A stretch of DNA of 64,000 nt from Hoylesella oralis ATCC 33269 (GTDB lineage Bacteria; Bacteroidota; Bacteroidia; Bacteroidales; Bacteroidaceae), in the NCBI RefSeq assembly GCF_000185145.2, contig NZ_GL833119.1:1294668-1358667 (forward strand), written 5' to 3'. The notes beneath the pieces are model-generated. The model was not told where the DNA came from, did not search any database, and saw nothing but the letters and a program-made list of their open reading frames with translations. Position numbers and translations under genes: made by a program. Shown here piece by piece: positions 8,605-17,441 of the stretch (its first letter is position 1; every line of letters begins with the position of its first letter).

Positions 8605-9939
8605 ATGAGCAATATTCTGATAAAAGGCGGAAAGATAGTTAATGAGGGCAGAATATTCGATGCCTCGATAGTCGTAGAAGACGGTCAAATAGCCGATATT
8701 CCGGAACCTGCCGCAACTCCCCGTGGCATCTACGAACAGGAAGTAGATGCCACGGGGTGCTTTGTTTTACCCGGTATCATCGATGAACATGTGCACTTCC
8801 GTGATCCGGGGGCCATCGAGAAGGCCGACATCGACAGTGAAAGCCGCGCAGCCGCATACGGTGGCGTTACTACATATTTTGAAATGCCGAACACCGTGCC
8901 GCAGACAACGACGATAGAGGCTCTGAACGAGAAGTTCGAAACGGCACGGCGTAAAAGTCATGTGAACTATAGTTTCTTCTTCGGCGCCACGAATAGCAAC
9001 GTAAAACTGTTCTCTCAATTGGATCGGCACCGCATTCCGGGTGTCAAACTCTTTATGGGATCGTCTACCGGAAACATGCTTGTAGACCGTAGAGAGGCAC
9101 TCGAACAGGTGTTCAGTGCCTGTGCATCGCTGCAATTTCCCGTTATGACGCATTGCGAAGATACGACCATCATCGACAGGAATATGACCGAAGCGAAACA
9201 GAGATACGGAGATGATCCGCCGGTTGTCCTTCATCCGCAGATACGTTCCGCAGAGGCTTGCTATAACTCTACCCGTTTGGCCGTGCAGTTGGCGCATACG
9301 TTCGGCACACATCTCCATGTGGCGCACGTGTCTACGGCACGCGAGCTCGATTTCTTCGGCAAATATCCCAATATAACGGGCGAGGCAGTGATTGCGCACC
9401 TATACTTTAGCGATAGCGATTATAAGGAGTTGGGTACCTTGATTAAGTGCAATCCGGCGATAAAGACCGCGGCCGACCGCGACGCTTTGCGTTCTGCGCT
9501 GACCGACGGGCGTATCTATACCGTTGGGACCGACCATGCACCCCACTTGCTTGCCGATAAAAGGGGCGGTGCATCGAGGTCTGCTTCGGGTATGCCGATG
9601 GTGCAGTTCTCGTTGCCGGTCATGATGGAGCTTGTAGATAGCGGCGTGCTTACCGTCGAACGCGTGGTGGAGCTGATGTGCCACCATCCCGCATCGCTCT
9701 TCAGAGTACGCGGCCGCGGATATATACGTAAGGGGTATCAGGCCGACATAGTACTTCTAAGGCCGTCGGAAGCATGGTCTGTCACGGATAGGTCTATCAT
9801 GTATAAATGCAAGTGGAGCCCCCTGATGGGGCATAGCTTCAGGTGGAAGGTTCTCACCACGATATGCAACGGCCACATTATATACAATAACGGCCAGTTC
9901 GACGAGGCATATAGGGGAGAAGAAATCAGTTTCAGATGA
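8605..9939 (+). CDS. pyrC: dihydroorotase
   Basis: Amidohydrolase of pyrimidine synthesis that interconverts carbamoyl-aspartate and dihydroorotate. The metal site is readable: H62-x-H64 in DEHVHFRDPG, then GVKLFMGSSTGNML near residue 150, THCED, HVSTA and GTDHAPH. The HVHFRDPG form and about 440-aa length point to a class I enzyme. The 3' end overlaps the next gene by 4 bp (ATGA), so it is translationally coupled to the MetH-activation gene. No other pyr genes are nearby. Other cyclic amidohydrolases (allantoinase, hydantoinase) are less likely given the motif set. Confidence 0.92.
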   Translation: MSNILIKGGKIVNEGRIFDASIVVEDGQIADIPEPAATPRGIYEQEVDATGCFVLPGIIDEHVHFRDPGAIEKADIDSESRAAAYGGVTTYFEMPNTVPQTTTIEALNEKFETARRKSHVNYSFFFGATNSNVKLFSQLDRHRIPGVKLFMGSSTGNMLVDRREALEQVFSACASLQFPVMTHCEDTTIIDRNMTEAKQRYGDDPPVVLHPQIRSAEACYNSTRLAVQLAHTFGTHLHVAHVSTARELDFFGKYPNITGEAVIAHLYFSDSDYKELGTLIKCNPAIKTAADRDALRSALTDGRIYTVGTDHAPHLLADKRGGASRSASGMPMVQFSLPVMMELVDSGVLTVERVVELMCHHPASLFRVRGRGYIRKGYQADIVLLRPSEAWSVTDRSIMYKCKWSPLMGHSFRWKVLTTICNGHIIYNNGQFDEAYRGEEISFR

Positions 9940-10748
9940 AGATAAGTTACGAGATTGCAGATATAGAACCCTACATCAACTGGCTTTATTTCTACCATGC
10001 TTGGGGCTTGAACGGGAAGCCGGCGGAGGAAAAGCGTAAACTTCGTGCCGATGCCACGGCTATGTTAAACGAATGGAAAGGGCGTTTTCATACGTATGCT
10101 CTATTCGATATTCTCGATGCCAACAGCGATGGCGACGATTTGATGCTCGGTGGAGTGAGAATACCCATGCTGCGTCAGCAGCATTCTACAGACTCCTCGC
10201 AGCCCAATCTGTGCCTTACAGACTTTGTAAGACCGCTGTCTTCGGGCATCAAAGACCGTGCCGGCGTGTTCGCAACCACGGTAGATGCGGGCATGGAAAC
10301 AGATTATAAGGACGATACTTTTAAGCGGATACTCTCGCAGACGCTTGCTGATCGGCTGGCAGAAGGCACTGCAGAGCGCATGCACGAGCAGGTTAGGAAG
10401 GCTTATTGGGGCTATTCGCCCCACGAGAAGCTAACGATGGAGCAGATACACCGTGAGGATTACCAAGGCATACGGCCGGCTGTGGGCTATCCCTCGTTGC
10501 CCGATACGAGTTTGAACTTTATTCTATCGGAACTGCTGGGCATGAAGAAGATCGGCATTCGGCTGACTGAGAGCGGTATGATGATGCCCCATGCCAGCGT
10601 TTCGGGCTTTATGTTTGCGCATCCACAGGCAAGATATTTCGATTTAGGGCGCATCGGAGAAGATCAGTTGGCAGATTATGCCCGTCGACGAGGTATTCCT
10701 ATGGAGCTGATGCGGCGCTTTTTACAAAGTAGTTTATTGAAAAGATGA
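9936..10748 (+). CDS. stand-alone methionine synthase (MetH) reactivation-domain protein
   Basis: A 270-aa protein made of only the vitamin B12-dependent methionine synthase activation domain. In E. coli this is the C-terminal domain of MetH; it binds S-adenosylmethionine and supports reductive methylation of cob(II)alamin. Recognisable segments are GIRPAVGYPSLPD (the R-P-A-x-G-Y-P SAM-binding motif), LTESGMMMPHASVSG and FDLGRIGEDQLADYARRRG. Stand-alone versions are expected to work in trans with a MetH lacking this domain; no metH is in the window. It overlaps the dihydroorotase and metallophosphoesterase genes by 4 bp on each side. Confidence 0.9.
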   Translation: MKISYEIADIEPYINWLYFYHAWGLNGKPAEEKRKLRADATAMLNEWKGRFHTYALFDILDANSDGDDLMLGGVRIPMLRQQHSTDSSQPNLCLTDFVRPLSSGIKDRAGVFATTVDAGMETDYKDDTFKRILSQTLADRLAEGTAERMHEQVRKAYWGYSPHEKLTMEQIHREDYQGIRPAVGYPSLPDTSLNFILSELLGMKKIGIRLTESGMMMPHASVSGFMFAHPQARYFDLGRIGEDQLADYARRRGIPMELMRRFLQSSLLKR

Positions 10749-11917
10749 TTGCAAGGATATTCGTTTTGTTGCTGTTGTTGATCGTGCTGCCCGATTTATA
10801 TATCGGCCTTCGGTATTTTGTGCACCGCCTGAAGTCGGCATGGTGGTGCTGCCTGTTGTGGTGGCTGCAGTGCTTCGGCATGGTTGCATATACCGTTTGT
10901 CTGGCTTCTCTGCGTAATTTCGTGCCCGACGATCTCGTTTGGATAGACGTATATCTGCTGTTTATCGGCATTTGGGTAGTTCCTAAGGCCGTTTTCGCGC
11001 TGTGTTCATCGTTAGGATTGCTGTATTGCAGGCTCCGTCGGTGCCGTAGAAACGTTGGCAGTTTAGTAGGTCTGGCAGCGGGAATTATTGCTGCCGTTCT
11101 TTATGTTTACGGCACAACAGTCGGGTTCAGTCGCCTTGAAATAAGGCATGTGGATATTTATATGAAAGACTTGCCCGCCGCTTTCAATGGATATAAAATC
11201 GTTCAATTCTCCGATGCCCATGTGGGTACGTTCTATGGAAGTCGTTTTGCATTGCTTAAACGCGACGTGGACAGCATCAATGCGCAAAAAGCAGACGCCA
11301 TATTCTTTACTGGCGACCTGCAGAATATACAACCCTCGGAGCTCCGTCCGCACGCTCGCTCGCTGGCAAGTCTGCAGGCCAAAGACGGTGTGTATAGTGT
11401 CTTGGGCAACCACGACTACAGCGAATACATCAAAGCCGATGCGGCTATTAAGGATGCCAATGAAAAAGATATGGTGAACAGGCAACGGCAAATGGGATGG
11501 AAGTTGCTGCGGAATGAGCACATTTCTATTCATCGCGGCAAAGATTCTATCGTTGTTGTGGGCACAGAGAACGACGGCAGACCGCCTTTTCCGCAGAAAG
11601 CCGATCTTAGGAAGGCGCTTCGAGGCATCGAAGAGCCCGGGGTGTTCAAGATATTGCTACAGCACGATCCCTCTTCGTGGGACAGACATGTGCTGCCCCA
11701 GAGCAATATACAACTCACGCTGTGCGGACATACCCATGCCGGACAGCTAAGCATCTTCGGTTGGCGCCCCACGGAATTGAGATATAAGCAAGACTATGGG
11801 CTTTACAGGCAGGGCGATCGTTATCTCTATGTTACTGCCGGAATAGGCGGAGTTGTACCTTTCCGCCTCGGTTCCTCGGCAGAAATCGCAGTAATAACCT
11901 TACATAAAACAAAATGA
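10745..11917 (+). CDS. membrane-anchored metallophosphoesterase
   Basis: A 390-aa calcineurin-like phosphoesterase. Several hydrophobic segments occupy roughly the first 130 residues. The dimetal catalytic domain then shows the ordered motifs D-x-H (FSDAHVGTF), GD (FFTGDLQN), GNHD (LGNHDYSEY), LLQHDPSSWD and GHTH (CGHTHAGQLS). This layout matches the YkuE/YaeI-like group of integral-membrane phosphoesterases, some of which act on lipid precursors; the substrate here is not determined. It overlaps its upstream and downstream neighbours by 4 bp. Location directly before plsC makes a phospholipid role plausible but unproven. Confidence 0.88.
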   Translation: MIARIFVLLLLLIVLPDLYIGLRYFVHRLKSAWWCCLLWWLQCFGMVAYTVCLASLRNFVPDDLVWIDVYLLFIGIWVVPKAVFALCSSLGLLYCRLRRCRRNVGSLVGLAAGIIAAVLYVYGTTVGFSRLEIRHVDIYMKDLPAAFNGYKIVQFSDAHVGTFYGSRFALLKRDVDSINAQKADAIFFTGDLQNIQPSELRPHARSLASLQAKDGVYSVLGNHDYSEYIKADAAIKDANEKDMVNRQRQMGWKLLRNEHISIHRGKDSIVVVGTENDGRPPFPQKADLRKALRGIEEPGVFKILLQHDPSSWDRHVLPQSNIQLTLCGHTHAGQLSIFGWRPTELRYKQDYGLYRQGDRYLYVTAGIGGVVPFRLGSSAEIAVITLHKTK

Positions 11918-12672
11918 AATACCTTTACAGACTTTATCAGTTGTGCGTTGTATTGCCCGTAGTTGTCGTTGCATCCGTAATAACCTCTATTGTTACGGTG
12001 TGCGGATGCCTGCTCGGGAACGGACACTTCTGGGGATATTATCCGGGAAAATGGTGGTCTTGGATCATCGTTCGCGTGCTCTTGCTGCCTGTTAAGGTAG
12101 AAGGACGCGAAAACCTTGAGCCACATCAGTCGTATGTTTTCGTATCCAACCATCAGGGGGCGTTCGATATATTTCTGATATACGGTTTCTTGGGGCGTAA
12201 TTTCAAGTGGATGATGAAGCGGTCGCTCAAGAATGTACCTTTCGTAGGTGTAGCCTGTCAGGCTGCTCACCATATCTTTGTAGACAAACGCGGGCCCAGT
12301 AAAATAAAGGAAACCTATGCAAAGGCACGCGAAACATTGCAGGACGGCATGTCGTTGGTGGTATTTCCGGAGGGCGCGCGCACGTTTTCCGGACATATGG
12401 GAGTATTCCTTCGTGGCGCTTTCATGCTTGCCGATGAGCTGCAATTGCCCGTTGTACCGCTCACAATCAATGGCTCTTTCGACGTTATGCCGCGCACTCG
12501 CGACTGCAAATGGGCCGTTTGGCATCCGCTGCGGCTTACCATCCATCGGCCTATCCCCCCGAAAGGTAAGGGCTTGGAATACGAAAAACAAACTATGGAC
12601 GAGGCTTACCGTACGGTGATGAACGGGTTGGAACCCGAATATCAGGGCTTTGTAGAAAATCCGGATCAGTGA
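11914..12672 (+). CDS. plsC: 1-acyl-sn-glycerol-3-phosphate acyltransferase
   Basis: Inner-membrane lysophosphatidate acyltransferase making phosphatidic acid. It has an N-terminal hydrophobic segment (VVLPVVVVASVITSIVTVCG). The catalytic H-x4-D is in VSNHQGAFDIF, the glycerophosphate-binding motif is FPEGARTFSG, and the C-terminal motif is PVVPLTING. The 252-aa length is normal. It is the last gene of the coupled run; the following glycosyltransferase has its own promoter. Confidence 0.93.
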   Translation: MKYLYRLYQLCVVLPVVVVASVITSIVTVCGCLLGNGHFWGYYPGKWWSWIIVRVLLLPVKVEGRENLEPHQSYVFVSNHQGAFDIFLIYGFLGRNFKWMMKRSLKNVPFVGVACQAAHHIFVDKRGPSKIKETYAKARETLQDGMSLVVFPEGARTFSGHMGVFLRGAFMLADELQLPVVPLTINGSFDVMPRTRDCKWAVWHPLRLTIHRPIPPKGKGLEYEKQTMDEAYRTVMNGLEPEYQGFVENPDQ

Positions 12673-12778
12673 AGTTTCGGCTTTTCCTGCATTTTATAAG
12701 GAAGATAAAGGTCTCGGAGAAAAGATGAACTTATGGAATATGGACATGATAATGACCATAGTTATTAAAATTTTTCAG

Positions 12779-12786
12779 TAAATTTG
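12779..12786 (+). promoter_or_regulatory. -7 box for the DPM1-like glycosyltransferase
   Basis: TAAATTTG on the plus strand matches TAnnTTTG, 27 bp upstream of the ATG at 12813. Confidence 0.65.
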
Positions 12787-12812
12787 CACATTATATTATA
12801 ACTGCATAGACT

Positions 12813-13610
12813 ATGAATCAGAGCGACAGTATCGTAATTATTCCCACTTATAACGAAAAAGAGAATATAGAAAAGATCATTCGTGCGGTATTCTCGTTGG
12901 AGAAATGTTTTCATATTCTCGTCATTGATGATGGCAGTCCGGACGGCACGGCACATATTGTACACCGGTTGATCGATAGTGAATTTGCCGATAGGCTGTT
13001 TATTATCGAGCGTCAGGGTAAATTGGGATTGGGCACGGCTTATATTACCGGCTTCCGTTGGGCATTGGAACGGGAGTACGAATATATCTTTGAAATGGAT
13101 GCAGATTTTAGTCATGATCCTAACGACTTGCCCCGTTTGTACGCCGCATGCCATGATGAAGGCTTTGATCTTGCAATAGGTTCTCGCTATGTGAGTGGGG
13201 TGAATGTGGTGAATTGGCCTATAGGACGCGTGCTGATGAGTTATTTCGCATCGAAATATGTACGCTTCGTAACGGGCTTTAAAGTGCATGATACCACCGC
13301 CGGTTTTAAGTGCTATAAGCGTAGGGTGCTCCAAACGATACCTTTGGATGAAATCAGATTTAAGGGTTATGGCTTCCAAATAGAAATGAAATACACTGCG
13401 TATAAGATCGGTTTCAAGATAAAGGAAGTGCCCGTGATATTCGTCAATCGTCGCGAAGGTGTGAGCAAGATGAGCGGTGGAATATTTGGTGAAGCGTTTT
13501 TCGGTGTGATGCGATTGCGGTTAGATGGATGGTTGAGGAAATATCCGGCAATCATTTCTCCCGATAGTCCGGCCTCTGTATCTTCTTCGGAAAGGGAAGA
13601 AAGCAGATAA
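12813..13610 (+). CDS. polyprenol monophosphomannose synthase-like glycosyltransferase (GT2)
   Basis: A 265-aa GT-A fold enzyme of family GT2, DPM1/Ppm1-like subgroup. Motifs are IIPTYNEKENIE at the N-terminus, the nucleotide-binding DDGSPDG (residues 39-45), the metal motif EMDADFSHDP, AIGSRYVSGV, and the acceptor-side segment FVNRREGVSKMSGG. It lacks the C-terminal membrane helices of eukaryotic-type fusions. The likely reaction is sugar transfer from GDP-mannose (or a related nucleotide sugar) to polyprenyl phosphate at the inner face of the membrane. The exact donor cannot be told from sequence. Confidence 0.87.
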   Translation: MNQSDSIVIIPTYNEKENIEKIIRAVFSLEKCFHILVIDDGSPDGTAHIVHRLIDSEFADRLFIIERQGKLGLGTAYITGFRWALEREYEYIFEMDADFSHDPNDLPRLYAACHDEGFDLAIGSRYVSGVNVVNWPIGRVLMSYFASKYVRFVTGFKVHDTTAGFKCYKRRVLQTIPLDEIRFKGYGFQIEMKYTAYKIGFKIKEVPVIFVNRREGVSKMSGGIFGEAFFGVMRLRLDGWLRKYPAIISPDSPASVSSSEREESR

Positions 13611-13718
13611 TATTGTTATCTGTTGCTCTATAACTAATATTGGCTATTATCAATTTTCATAATTCCTGTATGTCCCGTTGAATTTATCTTTTTTAGAAAG
13701 GGGAAAGGGAAAGACATT

Positions 13719-16700
13719 ATGAATATGCAACATATTCGACAATTCTATGCTTCGTTGCCACAGGCAGGGGCATTTGAAAAGCTGTTGGAAGATAGATCTG
13801 TAAGAAACATTTTCCTACAGGGACTAATGGCGTCTGCTACACCTATGTTCTTTGCTTCTATTGCAAAACAGATTAACCGGACGGTTGTATTTGTTCTCAA
13901 CGATGCTGATGAGGCCGGATATTTCTACCATGATTTGGTGCAGATGATGGGTGCAGAGCAGGTACTTTTTCTGCCTTCTTCGTATCGTCGTGCTGTAAAA
14001 TACGGTCAGCGGGATGCTGCCAATGAAATACTTCGTACCGAAGTGCTTGCTCGTATTAGCTCCTTTCCCTTGGATAAAGAACAGGAAAAGGCTCCTCTTT
14101 ATATAGTTACCTATCCTGAAGCGCTTGCAGAACTTGTTGTAAGCAAGCAAAGACTTGATGAACGAATACTGAAATTGCAGGTCGGGCAGACGGTCGATGT
14201 CATACAAATAGAGAAACAACTGCGTGAGTTCGGCTTTAATGAAGTAGATTATGTATATGAACCCGGGCAGTTTGCCTTACGTGGAAGCATACTCGATGTT
14301 TATTCTTTCTCGTGCGAATTGCCGTTTCGTATCGACTTCTTCGGCGATGAAATAGACACGATCCGTACCTTTACGGTGCAAGACCAGTTGTCGAAAGATA
14401 AGAAGAACGTAATAGAAATCGTACCGGAACTTGCTGCTTTAGTTTCCGATAAGGTGTCGTTTCTCAGTTTCATGCCACAGAATGCTTTGCTTGTGGCAAA
14501 AGATATCGCTTATATCCGCGATACCATCGCGGGCATTTATGCCGAAGGATTCTCGTCGCAAGCGTTGGCTGAACGCTTGGAGGGGGCCACGGAAGTGGAG
14601 CAGGCACAGATTATGCGTGACATGCGTACAGAGAGTACGCTTTGTACAGGTGCCCGTTTTATGAGTGATGCCGAGAATTTATGCATCGTAGAGTTCGGAC
14701 CTAATGCCGGTGAACATACTATACAGTCAGATAATTTGGCGAAACACACGCAGTTCTCCGTTCTGCATTTCCACGTAACAGCACAACCTTTGTTCCATAA
14801 AAACTTTACTCTCCTTAGACAGACATTAGAAGATTATCGCTTGCGCGGTTATAAGAATTATATTTTAGCCGATAGCAAGAAGCAACAGGAGAGGTTGAAA
14901 GAGATATTGGCAGCCTCCCGTAGTCTTCCTCAAAGTAGCGATTTTTCTACTCAAGAGATATATGCAAACACTTCTTCCCCACAATCAGAGGGGCAGGAAG
15001 AGGCCGCTAAGGCTTCCATTCCATTGGATGGAATGGGGGATATAGCGCTTCATGAGGGATTTATCGATAATGATTTGCGCGTATGTTTCTTTACAGATCA
15101 TCAAATATTCGACCGCTTTCATAAGTATAGTCTTAAGTCTGACGGTGCCCGGGCAGGCAAAATAGCGCTCACAATGAAAGAACTTCAAGAGATGGAACCG
15201 GGCGATTATATCGTTCATGTGGACTTCGGTATCGGCAAGTTCGGCGGACTGGTACGCGTACCAAGTGGGAACAGTTATCAAGAAGTTATCCGCATCATCT
15301 ATCAGAACAACGACAAGGTAGACGTAAGCATCCACTCTTTATACAAAATCAGCAAGTACCGTCGGCAGAATACAGGTGAACCACCGCGCTTATCTGCACT
15401 CGGTACGGGCGCATGGGAGCGTTTGAAAGAACGTACAAAGAAGCGGATAAAGGATATAGCGCGCGATCTAATCAAGTTATATGCCAAACGTCGCCATGAA
15501 AAAGGCTTTGCCTTCAGCGCCGATTCGTTCATGCAACATGAGCTGGAAGCCAGTTTTCTTTACGAAGATACACCGGATCAGCTGAAAGCAACGCAGGAGG
15601 TGAAGGCCGACATGGAGAGTTTACGCCCGATGGATCGACTTGTATGCGGCGATGTAGGCTTCGGTAAGACCGAAGTAGCGGTGCGTGCGGCCTTCAAGGC
15701 AGCATGTGATGGAAAGCAAGTTGCCGTACTCGTGCCCACTACAGTACTCGCCTTTCAGCACTATCAAACGTTTCGCAACCGGTTAAAAGACTTTCCCGTG
15801 CGTGTAGATTACCTCTCCCGTGCCCGCAGTGTCAAGCAGACAAAGCAGATTCTTGCCGATCTTGAAACCGGAAAAATAGATATCCTCGTGGGAACCCATA
15901 AGCTCATAGGAAAGACGGTAAAATGGCATGACCTCGGTTTACTTATCATCGACGAGGAACAGAAGTTCGGTGTATCCACGAAAGAAAGACTTCGTAAGCT
16001 GCAAAGCAATGTAGATACGCTCACCATGTCGGCCACCCCGATCCCGCGCACGTTGCAGTTTTCGCTTATGGGGGCACGCGATATGAGCATTATGCGCACG
16101 CCTCCGCCCAATCGTTATCCTATCCATACCGAATTGTCTACCTATGGCCACGAGGTTATTGCCGATGCCATCAACTTCGAGATGAGCCGTAACGGGCAGG
16201 TATTCTTTGTGAACGATCGCATCAGCGGTCTGCCCGAAATAGCTTATCTTATTCATGAACACGTGCCTGATTGCCGTGTTGCCATCGCTCATGGGCAGAT
16301 GTCGCCCGATGAACTGGAACGTATAATCATGGGATTCATTAACTATGATTACGACGTATTGCTTTCTACCACAATCGTAGAGAACGGTATCGATATTCCG
16401 AATGCCAATACGATTATCATAAACGATGCACATCGTTTCGGTTTAAGTGATCTCCATCAGATGCGGGGGCGCGTCGGACGCTCCAATCGCAAGGCTTTTT
16501 GTTATCTTCTTGCGCCGCCCAAGAGCGTTCTCACGCCCGAAGCCCGCCGCCGTTTAGAGGCTCTTGAAACGTTCTCCGACTTGGGCAGCGGCTTCAACCT
16601 CGCCATGCAAGACCTCGATATACGCGGTGCAGGCAATTTACTTGGTGCGGAACAAAGCGGATTTATGGAAGACTTGGGTTACGAAACATATCAGAAAATA

Positions 16701-17252
16701 TTAAATCAGGCGGTAACCGAGTTGAAAAACGACGAATTCCAAGACATGTATGCCGAGGAGATAGCGCAGGGAAAAGAACTTACGGGCGATGATTTCGTAG
16801 AGGATTGTGCCGTAGAGAGCGACCTTGATATGTATTTTCCCGATACTTATGTGCCCGGGAGCAGTGAGCGGATGTTGCTTTACAGAGAACTCGACAACAT
16901 AGAAAACGATACGGAGCTCGACGCTTATCGGCATAGATTGATCGATCGTTTCGGCAATGTACCGCACGAAGGTGAAGAACTGATGAACGTAGTTGCCCTG
17001 CGTAGGTTAGGCAAACGCTTGGGTTGCGAGAAAATCATGTTGCGTCAGGGGCGCATGAGCATGCAATTTGTGAGCAACACCGAGAGCATTTATTATCGAA
17101 GTACGGCCTTCGAGAAAGTATTGAACTACGTTGCAAGAAATCCGCGTCGTTGCGATTTGAAAGAAACAAAAGGGCGTCGTCTTATGCATGTGAACGATGT
17201 AACGAGCGTGGAAGAGGCCGTCAGGGTGCTTCGTGATATGGAACAAAATTAA
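13719..17252 (+). CDS. mfd: transcription-repair coupling factor
   Basis: A full-length 1177-aa Mfd. It displaces stalled RNA polymerase and recruits the UvrAB machinery. In order: the UvrB-homology N-terminal module, the RNA polymerase-interacting domain (GDYIVHVDFGIGKFGGLVRV), helicase motif I GDVGFGKTEVA, motif II IIDEEQKFGV, motif III TMSATPIPRTLQFSLMGARD, motifs V-VI ending in MRGRVGRSNRKAF, and the C-terminal TRCF domain. A second ATG two codons in (13725) is equally possible. It is convergent with the DUF2339 gene. Confidence 0.97.
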   Translation: MNMQHIRQFYASLPQAGAFEKLLEDRSVRNIFLQGLMASATPMFFASIAKQINRTVVFVLNDADEAGYFYHDLVQMMGAEQVLFLPSSYRRAVKYGQRDAANEILRTEVLARISSFPLDKEQEKAPLYIVTYPEALAELVVSKQRLDERILKLQVGQTVDVIQIEKQLREFGFNEVDYVYEPGQFALRGSILDVYSFSCELPFRIDFFGDEIDTIRTFTVQDQLSKDKKNVIEIVPELAALVSDKVSFLSFMPQNALLVAKDIAYIRDTIAGIYAEGFSSQALAERLEGATEVEQAQIMRDMRTESTLCTGARFMSDAENLCIVEFGPNAGEHTIQSDNLAKHTQFSVLHFHVTAQPLFHKNFTLLRQTLEDYRLRGYKNYILADSKKQQERLKEILAASRSLPQSSDFSTQEIYANTSSPQSEGQEEAAKASIPLDGMGDIALHEGFIDNDLRVCFFTDHQIFDRFHKYSLKSDGARAGKIALTMKELQEMEPGDYIVHVDFGIGKFGGLVRVPSGNSYQEVIRIIYQNNDKVDVSIHSLYKISKYRRQNTGEPPRLSALGTGAWERLKERTKKRIKDIARDLIKLYAKRRHEKGFAFSADSFMQHELEASFLYEDTPDQLKATQEVKADMESLRPMDRLVCGDVGFGKTEVAVRAAFKAACDGKQVAVLVPTTVLAFQHYQTFRNRLKDFPVRVDYLSRARSVKQTKQILADLETGKIDILVGTHKLIGKTVKWHDLGLLIIDEEQKFGVSTKERLRKLQSNVDTLTMSATPIPRTLQFSLMGARDMSIMRTPPPNRYPIHTELSTYGHEVIADAINFEMSRNGQVFFVNDRISGLPEIAYLIHEHVPDCRVAIAHGQMSPDELERIIMGFINYDYDVLLSTTIVENGIDIPNANTIIINDAHRFGLSDLHQMRGRVGRSNRKAFCYLLAPPKSVLTPEARRRLEALETFSDLGSGFNLAMQDLDIRGAGNLLGAEQSGFMEDLGYETYQKILNQAVTELKNDEFQDMYAEEIAQGKELTGDDFVEDCAVESDLDMYFPDTYVPGSSERMLLYRELDNIENDTELDAYRHRLIDRFGNVPHEGEELMNVVALRRLGKRLGCEKIMLRQGRMSMQFVSNTESIYYRSTAFEKVLNYVARNPRRCDLKETKGRRLMHVNDVTSVEEAVRVLRDMEQN

Positions 17253-17356
17253 TAAAGGGCGTACATCTCGTGATTTTTGTTGTTCTGTCGATACACAAGG
17301 AGGCAAAAGCGTATTTCATTTCCGCGGCACACGGTTGCGGAAGATAATGGCTCTTG

Positions 17357-17404
17357 GGCGCACGGGAAACAGGAGTATATGAGAAAACCGTAGGCTCGTG
17401 CGCC
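17357..17404. terminator. possible bidirectional hairpin after mfd
   Basis: GGCGCACG (17357-17364) and CGTGCGCC (17397-17404) are a perfect 8-bp inverted repeat in the gap between convergent mfd and the DUF2339 gene. The loop is long (32 nt) and there is no clear U-run, so its termination role is uncertain. Confidence 0.35.
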
Positions 17405-17441
17405 ATTTCTTCTGCATTCTAAATATTTTTCCTGTACTTTT

